Below are positions 1 to 7,147 of a DNA stretch of 17,566 nt, one piece after another (positions within the stretch are counted from its first letter, which is position 1; the number at the start of each line of letters is the position of its first letter). The stretch is from contig VBGO01000120.1 in the NCBI GenBank assembly GCA_005882525.1, forward strand, positions 1 to 17,566, in the 5' to 3' direction. Made by a program: the position numbers and the translations under genes. The notes beneath the pieces were generated by a model that worked only from the letters and a program-made list of their open reading frames with translations, did no database searches and was not told where the DNA came from. The DNA comes from Chloroflexota bacterium. Lineage in GTDB: Bacteria; Chloroflexota; Dormibacteria; CF-121.

Positions 1-1
1 T

Positions 2-175
2 CCACAAGCGTCCCCCTGCCAGCTTGGCACCCTCCACCTTGGAAGCGAATTTGAGCACAAAGTGGCAAACGCGGTACCCTGCTCCGAACGCGCCGGCTCG
101 CCGGGCTCGCCGGCCAAGAGCCACGAGTGGCGATTTGGTGACATGGGAGGGGCGGCAGGCACTGTGACGACATGA
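2..175 (+). CDS. Possible 3' end of an upstream gene (cut by window edge)
   Basis: One plus-strand frame is open from the window edge to a TGA at 173-175. That stop overlaps the ATG of the next gene as ATGA, the spacing seen elsewhere in this operon. The 57 residues include LGSEFEHKVANAV and a Gly/Ala/Ser-rich tail and match no family I recognise. A second plus frame is also open from the edge to a TGA at 165-167 and encodes a basic, Pro/Ala/Arg-rich tail, which would equally suit the end of a membrane glycosyltransferase. I cannot tell which frame is coding, or whether the stretch is only leader sequence. Confidence 0.25.
   Translation, partial: PQASPCQLGTLHLGSEFEHKVANAVPCSERAGSPGSPAKSHEWRFGDMGGAAGTVTT
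96..113. repeat. Two tandem 9-bp GC-rich repeats
   Basis: GCTCGCCGG occurs twice in a row. The repeat sits between two GCCGGC hexamers (92-97 and 109-114) that could pair as a 6-bp stem. It lies just ahead of the first complete gene. No T-run follows, so I do not call it a terminator. It may simply be coding sequence of the upstream gene. Confidence 0.35.
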
Positions 176-1302
176 AGCACTACCGGGTGTACGCAGCACT
201 AATCGTCGTTGCGCTGGCAATCATCGGTGCCTTTCTTCACCCCCTGGCGCTCGTGCTCGGCTTCACCCCATTCGACCCCCGCGGCCTCATCTCGTTCCTG
301 GAGGGCGCTCGAGAGGTCATTGCTGATCTCCTCGGCTGGGGCGTTCTGAGCGTTATCGCGGTCATGCTCTTCTATGTGGTGCGCGGCCGAACTTTGCAGA
401 GCAGGGCGAAGTCGCTGCCGCCGGGAAACGTCTCTGCGCCAATCCTCGACCAGATCGGATCCCCTCGCGTGGCGGTGGCAATCACCGCCTACAACGACGC
501 CGAGGCAACCGCTCAGGCAGTTAGGGACTTTCGGCGCCAGCCCGGTGTCGTAAGGGTTTTGGTCATCGACAACAATTCCTCAGACAAAACAGCCGCGCTC
601 GCGGAAGCTGCCGGCGCAACCGTGGTTAGAGAAACGAGGCAGGGCTACGGGTACGCCTGCATCAGGGGTCTGACTGAAGCACTTCAAGCACGCGAGGCTA
701 ATGTGATTGTTTTGACGGAGGGCGACGGAACATTCTTTGCGGATGACTTGCCGAAGTTCCTTTCGTACATCACCCAAGTCGATCTCGTCGTCGGCAACAG
801 GGTGGTGCGCGGAATGATCGACAACGACTCTCAAATGGACTATTTCTTCACGTGGGGCAACATGGCTGTTGCCCTGCTCTTGCGGTTGCGTTTCTGGGAT
901 GGGCGGCACCTCGGACCCGCTGGCCTGTCGGACGTCGGGTGCACGTACCGGGCGATTCGACGCTCGGCCCTTGAGCGAATCCTGCCCGATCTTAGCGTAG
1001 GGAGCTATCACTTTTCGCCGCACATGCTCTTAGTCGCGATTGACCGAAACCTGTCCGTGATCGAGATCCCGATACGCTTGCGACGCCGTATCGGCGATTC
1101 AAAGGGCGCAAGCCAGAGTTTTTGGAAAGGCTTCCGGATAGGCGTCGCAATGATTTGGCACATCATGACTTTCAGCTTGAAACCAAGCCGTTTAGTGCCG
1201 TCCGTGATGGAACCAACGATGCAAGCGGCGAACGGGCACTCTGCGATGCCGAGCTCCGCCGACGCCGCTGTTGAGCTCAGCGCGCGCAGGATTAAGCCTT
1301 AA
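172..1302 (+). CDS. Membrane-anchored GT2 glycosyltransferase, DPM/DPG-synthase-like
   Basis: Probable polyprenyl-phosphate sugar transferase of the GT-A fold, family GT2. Two N-terminal membrane helices (about residues 8-30 and 56-71) precede a catalytic domain at about 98-330. Visible motifs are the nucleotide-binding start AITAYNDA (103-110), VIDNNSSDKT (131-140), RQGYGYACIRGL (156-167), the metal-site region TEGDGTF (182-188) and the late DVGCTYRAIRRSAL segment (254-267). EIPIRLRRRIGDSKGA near 298-313 matches the end of DPM/DPG-synthase-like enzymes. The usual DxD appears as EGD, a form I recall from related proteins. The ATG start overlaps a possible upstream stop (ATGA), and a GGGAGGGG tract lies about 20 nt upstream. 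As first complete gene of the plus-strand run, it could supply lipid-linked sugar donor to the GT-C enzymes downstream. The donor sugar cannot be read from sequence. Confidence 0.85.
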   Translation: MKHYRVYAALIVVALAIIGAFLHPLALVLGFTPFDPRGLISFLEGAREVIADLLGWGVLSVIAVMLFYVVRGRTLQSRAKSLPPGNVSAPILDQIGSPRVAVAITAYNDAEATAQAVRDFRRQPGVVRVLVIDNNSSDKTAALAEAAGATVVRETRQGYGYACIRGLTEALQAREANVIVLTEGDGTFFADDLPKFLSYITQVDLVVGNRVVRGMIDNDSQMDYFFTWGNMAVALLLRLRFWDGRHLGPAGLSDVGCTYRAIRRSALERILPDLSVGSYHFSPHMLLVAIDRNLSVIEIPIRLRRRIGDSKGASQSFWKGFRIGVAMIWHIMTFSLKPSRLVPSVMEPTMQAANGHSAMPSSADAAVELSARRIKP

Positions 1303-2476
1303 GGAGACAGAGCCTGCCCTGCGTGTCGGGCCGGCAGTGACTGTGAAGCCAATCAGGGTCCTATTTCTCGCCACCCGCGACTGGTACCACCCTGCTACCA
1401 CCGGCGGCGACATGACGTTGTGGGAAAACGCGCGCTATCTGGCTTCCGTCGGACATAAGGTGACCTTTGTCACGGCGCGTTACTCCGGCGCCCCGAAGCA
1501 AGAGCTATTGGACGGCATCGAAGTCGTGCGTCTCGGTGGTATTCATTCCCTGTGGTTCAGAACGTTCCTTCACTACATGAGGAGATGCCGCGGTCGCTAC
1601 GACGTCGTTGTCGCTGAAGGATTCGGTGGCTCAAGGATTCCACGCCTTGCGCCACTGTACGTTAAAGAGCCGATCATCACCGAGTGGCATCAGATCCATC
1701 GCGACCTCTTTGCGATTCAATATCCGCGTTTGCTTAACGGTCCCCTCAATCTTCTGGAACGGGTTGCAGCGTGGGTGCATCGCGATACGTTAGTACGGGC
1801 GGGCACTGTTGAGTGGCAGGCGGCATTTCCGACGATTGGCTTTCACCCCGACAAGGTCTTTCTTCTGCCGGTCAGTCTGCGTGATGACTGGCTTGCGGAA
1901 TCAAACGGTCAACGCGCCTCCGACCCGACCATTCTCTGGATAGGGAAGCTGCGGCGCTACAAGTGTCCAGACCATGCGATCCGCGCCATGGTCGATGTCA
2001 TTGCCTCGGTACCCAACGCCAAACTGATCCTCGCGATTCGACGTGACGACATCAAATATGAAAGCGAGCTGCAATCACTCGTGGAATCCCTTCATCTGGC
2101 CCTTCACGTCGAGTTTCGGTTCAACGTTAGCGAAGAGGAGAAGCGGAGGCTCCTTCATTCCGCGCGAGTTCTGGTAGTCACGTCGGCAGTGGAAGGATTC
2201 GGCATAGTGGTGCTTGAGGCCAATGCATGCGGCCTGCCTGTGGTTGCAAGCAGCCGTGTGCCGGACGGCGCCGCGAGACACGAGCACAATGCGCTTAAGT
2301 ACCAATTCGGCAATGTGCACGAGCTGGCTGGAGCGATTGTCCGGCTCCTCGAAGATTCGACGCTCTACGGGAGGCTCTCATCCATTGCCTTGAATAGCGT
2401 TCGCGACTACAGCTGGAGCAAAGTTGGGGCCGAGTTCGAATCGGTCGTAGCTCGCGTCGCTTCGGGCCGGAGGTGA
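1271..2476 (+). CDS. GT4-family (GT-B) glycosyltransferase
   Basis: Retaining nucleotide-sugar glycosyltransferase with the two-Rossmann GT-B fold, probably acting at the cytosolic membrane face on a lipid-linked acceptor. The N-domain starts IRVLFLATRDWYHPATTGGD (28-47), with the Gly-rich acceptor/donor loop TTGGD. The C-domain has ILWIGKLRRYKCPDHAIRAM (221-240), the place of the usual G+L...KG motif, and the E-x7-E signature as E308-GFGIVVL-E316, followed by ANACGLPVVAS and a HEHN turn (337-340). There is no membrane segment. The start is uncertain. The furthest upstream start is TTG at 1271, which overlaps the previous gene by 32 nt and has no good ribosome site. Family similarity begins near residue 26, so GTG at 1337 or 1343 is a realistic alternative. 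An AAGGAG at 1301-1306 lies between these options. The gene ends with a GTGA overlap into the next one. Confidence 0.9.
   Translation: MSSARAGLSLKETEPALRVGPAVTVKPIRVLFLATRDWYHPATTGGDMTLWENARYLASVGHKVTFVTARYSGAPKQELLDGIEVVRLGGIHSLWFRTFLHYMRRCRGRYDVVVAEGFGGSRIPRLAPLYVKEPIITEWHQIHRDLFAIQYPRLLNGPLNLLERVAAWVHRDTLVRAGTVEWQAAFPTIGFHPDKVFLLPVSLRDDWLAESNGQRASDPTILWIGKLRRYKCPDHAIRAMVDVIASVPNAKLILAIRRDDIKYESELQSLVESLHLALHVEFRFNVSEEEKRRLLHSARVLVVTSAVEGFGIVVLEANACGLPVVASSRVPDGAARHEHNALKYQFGNVHELAGAIVRLLEDSTLYGRLSSIALNSVRDYSWSKVGAEFESVVARVASGRR
1301..1306 (+). promoter_or_regulatory. Shine-Dalgarno-like AAGGAG bearing on the GT4 start
   Basis: AAGGAG overlaps the TAA stop of the preceding GT2 gene (1300-1302). 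It is inside the longest GT4 frame, 12 nt before an in-frame CTG at 1319 and 30-36 nt before in-frame GTG codons at 1337 and 1343. If functional, it argues that translation begins after 1306 and not at the TTG at 1271. None of the canonical starts has ideal spacing, so the call is tentative. Confidence 0.35.
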
Positions 2477-4833
2477 CGGCCACAAAGGTCACGGAGGAGA
2501 CCTCAGCCGTGGACCTGGCCGCTCGTCGCCGGTCCGCTACGAGAGTCAATGTCGACAACGCGTTGGCTGCAGCCACGGTAGTCATCGCCGCGATTATCAT
2601 CTGCCTGGTCCTGACGCCGGTGGGTGTCTGGCACCATCCGGCGGTTGACGCCAAGTACCGAGGGTTTGACCCGAATCTGATTTTCGTTTCAGAGACTGGT
2701 CCAGCATCCAAGGCAGGTCAAGTTCGGGTCTCGACTGAATCCATCGAGGTCACGGCGCTGCCCAGTTCTCATCCCACGGTTCACCTGTTGACCACACCTT
2801 TGTCTTTCTCGACATCTCTCGACGTAGAGATAGCGTCTAGCTCCATCGGCACCGTACCGCTTCGAATTGGCGTGTGGAGTGCCGAAAGCGGCTCGGGCTA
2901 TTTTGTGGTCTTCGACAGTTCCGGGTTCATTCGACAGCAAACGATTTCGGGCGGAGTGCCCGAGCAAGATCTTATGGGTGGTACGGCAACCGAATGGCCC
3001 GTGCTCGGTGTGTACCACACAGGCGAGACCTATCGCCTCTCTCTCAACATGGACCAGCCTCACCGCACGATCTCGACCAAAGTCCTTGGGCCGGATGTGC
3101 CGGCCGCGAGTTCACTGATCGATGCGTCGGTCGAGCCCGATTTATTCAAGGCGTTTCGGTACGCCTTGACCGTGTCATCTTGGGCGGAATCCGGGTCAGC
3201 GCGAGCAATTGTGCGGAACTTCAGCCTGACGTTACCGGGCCAGTCCACAGCCTCAGCTGAGGAGGTTGTCAAGATCGACGACCCCCATGCTCGGATGCTG
3301 GTCTTAAGTTTGCTTCTTCTTTCCGTCGTTGTTGGCGTTGTAGCAGCAACCCGATTCGTGCGTCTGCGCGGCTCAGAAATCCGCATACGCCTCGCGGGCC
3401 TTTCGAGAGCTGCGCGGCGAAGCTCGATCTACCTCGCGCTAGGTGTCGCCATATGCATCATCTACATCATCGCGAACGTGCCTTTGTTTGGGTTGGCATC
3501 TCCGCACTACGACGTATTCTCAGCCAAAGTCTGGTCCTATGTCGCATTTAAGGACGGCTTGGCTGATCTCTATTACCGAACCCTGCTTGTAACGGCAGCT
3601 GCAGCGTCATCGGGCATTCCCTTACACGAAGCCGGCTTTCCTTACGGGATCACCAAGGCCTACTACTACTTCGTAATTGGGTGGACTTATCACATTGCCG
3701 TTCCTGGTGGCGGCGTCAGCGATTTCTCATTTGAGGGATTGTTGAAGGGCTTCAATGTGTTGCTTGGCTTCATCGACGGCCTGATCGCGTTTCTGATACT
3801 CCGCCGCCTTACTGATTTGCCAACGGCTGCGATCTCGGCGATAGTGCTGGTTCTCAATCCAGCCCTTATCTTTGTGATGTCGGTCTGGGGCTCAACCGAA
3901 ACCGTCAGCATCTTTTTTGTGCTGGCCTCGATCCTATTAGCCGAACGTGACCGACCCCTGGGAGCCTGGCTGATGCTGGCGGCAGCCGCCTATACGCGGC
4001 CTCAGATGTTTGTTCTTGCTTTCCTGTTGGGAGCCGTTTACGTGCGGAAGTTTTCAGTCAGCCGTAACCTGCGCGCCATCCCATGGGCGGTGATTGTCTT
4101 GTTCCTCTTTATGTCTCCATTCGCGCTGGCGATAAGCCCTTCTATGCCTGTCGACTACGTGGCGCGGACGCTGATATTTCATTTCGGAAACGGCCAGGCT
4201 GACCTCCCTTACCTCGGAACGTCCCCTGGTTACTACTCATTCTGGACGCTGCCACCCCTTCTACTGACCGGCCAACATGGCCTCGACCGAATGTGGTTCC
4301 CATCGACACAGCATCTCATTGGACCCTGGACCTATGGCCAGGTCGGTGCAGGCCTATCGGTAGCGATGCTGCTCGTCATCGGGACCGTGCTACTGATCAG
4401 CAAAAGGGCCTCCGGCACGCCTGGTGGGTACCTGCCAGTGGTTGCATTTGCGATGTTGCTGTGGCTCATGGTGACGCCTGGGTTGATATCGAGGTACTTC
4501 GTATACGGAATCGTAGCCGTGATCCTGTGCCGTCGCTGGTTCAGAGCGCCTAGCTACCTGCTGACAGTGGGACTGTTGACCCTAATCACCGTCGTCACAG
4601 CATATGGCCACATCGCCTTGGACTTCCTCGGGGCGAGTGGCGCAGTCAATGTCATGAGCCCGACGAACAACGCCCTGAGTCACTTCGTCTTCTCGCTCTT
4701 TGCGTCCGATTGGTTCATCAGTTTAGGAGCCGCCATCAACATCACGATCCTTTGCATTTTGGCTATCAAAGCCTGGCAGGCGGTACGGCCAGTCAACGGG
4801 CGTAGGCGCGAAGCCGCTGTCGTAGCGCCCTAG
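2473..4833 (+). CDS. GT-C membrane glycosyltransferase with N-terminal beta-sandwich (paralog 1)
   Basis: Probable polyprenyl-phosphate-sugar-dependent integral membrane glycosyltransferase (GT-C fold, mannosyltransferase-like). A signal-anchor helix (about 29-50) is followed by a beta-rich extracytoplasmic domain (about 56-258) with no helix stretches, holding YRGFDPN, VRVSTESIE, RIGVWSAESGSGYFVVF and GETYRLSL. After KIDDP (268-271) and a second helix (274-293), the polytopic core begins. It has the first-loop acidic residue in HYDVF (D347), EAGFPYG (386-392), NPALIFVMSVWGSTE (462-476) and TRPQM (508-512). The order resembles GT-C mannosyltransferases, where the loop Asp is catalytic and WGQ lies in a later loop. 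Here the Gln is replaced by Ser. Start is GTG in a GTGA overlap with the GT4 stop, implying coupled translation. The downstream gene is a full-length paralog. Donor and acceptor are unknown. The beta domain may bind glycan. Confidence 0.8.
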   Translation: MTATKVTEETSAVDLAARRRSATRVNVDNALAAATVVIAAIIICLVLTPVGVWHHPAVDAKYRGFDPNLIFVSETGPASKAGQVRVSTESIEVTALPSSHPTVHLLTTPLSFSTSLDVEIASSSIGTVPLRIGVWSAESGSGYFVVFDSSGFIRQQTISGGVPEQDLMGGTATEWPVLGVYHTGETYRLSLNMDQPHRTISTKVLGPDVPAASSLIDASVEPDLFKAFRYALTVSSWAESGSARAIVRNFSLTLPGQSTASAEEVVKIDDPHARMLVLSLLLLSVVVGVVAATRFVRLRGSEIRIRLAGLSRAARRSSIYLALGVAICIIYIIANVPLFGLASPHYDVFSAKVWSYVAFKDGLADLYYRTLLVTAAAASSGIPLHEAGFPYGITKAYYYFVIGWTYHIAVPGGGVSDFSFEGLLKGFNVLLGFIDGLIAFLILRRLTDLPTAAISAIVLVLNPALIFVMSVWGSTETVSIFFVLASILLAERDRPLGAWLMLAAAAYTRPQMFVLAFLLGAVYVRKFSVSRNLRAIPWAVIVLFLFMSPFALAISPSMPVDYVARTLIFHFGNGQADLPYLGTSPGYYSFWTLPPLLLTGQHGLDRMWFPSTQHLIGPWTYGQVGAGLSVAMLLVIGTVLLISKRASGTPGGYLPVVAFAMLLWLMVTPGLISRYFVYGIVAVILCRRWFRAPSYLLTVGLLTLITVVTAYGHIALDFLGASGAVNVMSPTNNALSHFVFSLFASDWFISLGAAINITILCILAIKAWQAVRPVNGRRREAAVVAP

Positions 4834-4837
4834 CCAA

Positions 4838-7147
4838 TTGGTAACGGCGTGGCTAACTGGAGTACGAGGATTTGTCTCCCCCTGGGGATTGCCGTCTCTC
4901 GCAACAGCGATGGTCCTCTTCATGGCTGTACCGGCAGAAGCGTGGCGTGCGCCGACTTACGACGCGATATATCACGGGTTTGACACTAACTTCATCTCAA
5001 CCGACCGCGGTGGTGATGGCAACGTGCGTGTGTCGGCCCAGTCGATTGAGATGGTAGGCGCTGCGTATTCGCACCCGAGCGTCACTCTTGCGACTACGGA
5101 GCTGGCGAAGTTCAACGTCTCTTTGGATGCAAACGTTGTGGCAGCGGACGAGGCAAGCCAGCCGTTTCGTTTCGGAGTCTGGTCACCGTGGACCAAAAGC
5201 GGGAGATTCATCGTATTCGGCCCCTCACCGGCGAACCTCGTGACAGCCGACACCATTACTAATGGCGATCCCAGGGCAATGCTCCTTGGAGGCACGATTG
5301 CTGACTCTCGGCCGCTGGGACAGTACCGGCCCGGCGAGACATATCGCCTGACGGTTGCGGTGGACAGACTCGGCGGCTCGATCAGAATGGCGGTCGGCTC
5401 CAGCAATGGCACCACCGTTCAATCGGTGGTGACAAATCAGCAGTCGATCGAGAGCTTGTTAGGAAATGTGCAGTTGGCCATAACTGCATCCTCCACCATG
5501 GGCGCCGGCACGGCCGAAACGATGCTCACTAACTACACCCTTATGCTCCCGCACCAGCGAGCGTGGGCTTCGAAGATCGACGATCCACTCGCTTACGGGA
5601 TTCTGATTGCACTCGTAATACTCGGACTGGCAGCATTGACGATGAACCTCAGCCGGAGTTTATTCGTCCCCGGGCGCGCTCTCAAAGCGACCGCTGAGTT
5701 AGCGCGGGCGATAACCTCTCGACGACTGATCGTTCTAGGGGTCGCTGTGCTGGTGTACCTCATGGGAAATGCCTTGCTGTTTCCGCTGGGTGGACATCCT
5801 TTTGACCTGGGCGGAGAGAAGCTCTGGGCTTACGTAGCAAAGCAATATGGGACGGGTCAGCTGTACTTCGGGCTGAGCGTGGTTTCGCTGGCGTGGATCT
5901 GGCAGGGAACCCCCCTAATCGAGTCAGCATTCCCCTACGGGCCGATCACCGCCTATCTAACAACCATCGTGGGCTGGCTCGATAGCTGGTTGTTCGCCGG
6001 CGGCGGATCAGCGAGTCTTCAAGATTTCCGGCTCGAGTACCTCATCAAGACGATCAACGTGCTGTTCGGGCTCGCAGACGGCGCATTGATCTATCTCATT
6101 CTCCGCCAAATCGGGGTTAGGGGAAGATGGGCGGTCATACCGGCAGGGCTCTTCCTGTTCAACCCGGCTGTCTGGTTCAGCATGTCGGTCTGGGGCCAAA
6201 CGCATGTGGTGAGCTTGTTCTTTGTTTTGGCTGCGGTTCTTCTCGCGGAATGCGGCCAGCCGGCATTGGCTTGGCTTAGCTTGGGCGCAGCCTGTTTGAC
6301 CCGGCCGCAGATGCTCGTTTTTGCCCTCGTTCTTGGAATCGTATTTCTCAGGAAGTTCCCGTGGGTATGGAATCTGAACGCCTTTTCGTGGGCGGTGGTT
6401 GCGCTCTTCATACTGATCTCTCCCCTTTTGGCGGTGACCAGCCCCTCGTTGCCGATCGACGTCGTACTCCACAACTTCAACATCCAAGAGGCAGGGGGAA
6501 ACGTGAACGCCCTCACCACCGTGTCGCAGGGTGGCATGTCTATCTGGCCGCTTGTTACGTATTTCGCACATGGGGCGTCAGGCCTGCAACGAGCATTTAC
6601 CTCAAGTTCCCAACTGCTTGTGGGGTCGGTTAGCTATCAACAAGTCAGTCAGGCTCTCACCGCAGCAGCCCTGCTATTCATCGCCATAATTCTCGCTTTC
6701 AAAAGGCGATCTAGTTTCGCGGCAGGAGGTTATCTTCCGATCGTCGCGCTTGCCATCGGCAGTTTCCTCATGCTGCTTACAGGCATAGTAGCGACCCATT
6801 TCCTGCTGGCACTCCCCTTTTTGCTTCTAATCCACCGATGGATTGGGACGACAGCTTTCTTGTTCTCAGTTGCGGTCTGGACGGTTTCAACGCTTGTCCC
6901 AATGTACGGCGACATGGGGGTTCTGATCTCGAATCTAAACTATCCACTGCTGAGCCCGAGGCAGAATTCGATCACACAGTTCTTTGTTGAGCTCCACGCC
7001 TGGGATCGATTCATAACGGTTGCTGTTGCGGCCAATGTCTGCGCGATGGCATGGATCGCCTCCACGGTGTTCCGCCCTCCGGTCGAGACGAGACCGATCG
7101 CCGCCGTCTTCGAGACGTACGGTGCTCCTGGCTATTTCCAATCCTGA
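4838..7147 (+). CDS. GT-C membrane glycosyltransferase with N-terminal beta-sandwich (paralog 2)
   Basis: Paralog of the preceding gene over its whole length and domain order. It has an N-terminal helix ending near residue 35, then a beta-sandwich (about 40-240) with YHGFDTN, NVRVSAQSIE, RFGVWSPWTKSGRFIVF, GGT and GETYRLTV at matching places. SKIDDP (245-250), a second helix (252-270) and the GT-C core follow. Core motifs are PFDLGG (D323, candidate catalytic Asp), ESAFPYGPITAY (362-373), NPAVWFSMSVWGQTH (442-456) and TRPQM (488-492). Unlike paralog 1, the WGQ motif is intact, so donor or acceptor preference may differ. The chosen start is TTG, 4 nt after the previous stop. Another possible start is ATG at 4910 (residue 25), but it would cut into the first helix. 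The 3' end overlaps the next gene by 97 nt. This is the second of two adjacent membrane enzymes likely arising by gene duplication. Confidence 0.8.
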   Translation: MVTAWLTGVRGFVSPWGLPSLATAMVLFMAVPAEAWRAPTYDAIYHGFDTNFISTDRGGDGNVRVSAQSIEMVGAAYSHPSVTLATTELAKFNVSLDANVVAADEASQPFRFGVWSPWTKSGRFIVFGPSPANLVTADTITNGDPRAMLLGGTIADSRPLGQYRPGETYRLTVAVDRLGGSIRMAVGSSNGTTVQSVVTNQQSIESLLGNVQLAITASSTMGAGTAETMLTNYTLMLPHQRAWASKIDDPLAYGILIALVILGLAALTMNLSRSLFVPGRALKATAELARAITSRRLIVLGVAVLVYLMGNALLFPLGGHPFDLGGEKLWAYVAKQYGTGQLYFGLSVVSLAWIWQGTPLIESAFPYGPITAYLTTIVGWLDSWLFAGGGSASLQDFRLEYLIKTINVLFGLADGALIYLILRQIGVRGRWAVIPAGLFLFNPAVWFSMSVWGQTHVVSLFFVLAAVLLAECGQPALAWLSLGAACLTRPQMLVFALVLGIVFLRKFPWVWNLNAFSWAVVALFILISPLLAVTSPSLPIDVVLHNFNIQEAGGNVNALTTVSQGGMSIWPLVTYFAHGASGLQRAFTSSSQLLVGSVSYQQVSQALTAAALLFIAIILAFKRRSSFAAGGYLPIVALAIGSFLMLLTGIVATHFLLALPFLLLIHRWIGTTAFLFSVAVWTVSTLVPMYGDMGVLISNLNYPLLSPRQNSITQFFVELHAWDRFITVAVAANVCAMAWIASTVFRPPVETRPIAAVFETYGAPGYFQS

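Noticed and set aside
1..60. Minus-strand open stretch at the left edge reading GAGYRVCHFVLKFASKVEGA
   Set aside because: It looks protein-like for some 28 residues, but upstream it runs into an Arg/Ala-only stretch and has no supporting start or neighbour. The plus-strand frames fit the operon better.
6008..6571. 187-codon open frame on the minus strand, rich in charged residues
   Set aside because: Lies wholly antisense to the second GT-C paralog. Its translation is Arg/Glu/Gln/His-rich with no domain or membrane pattern, as expected for the complement of a hydrophobic membrane protein.
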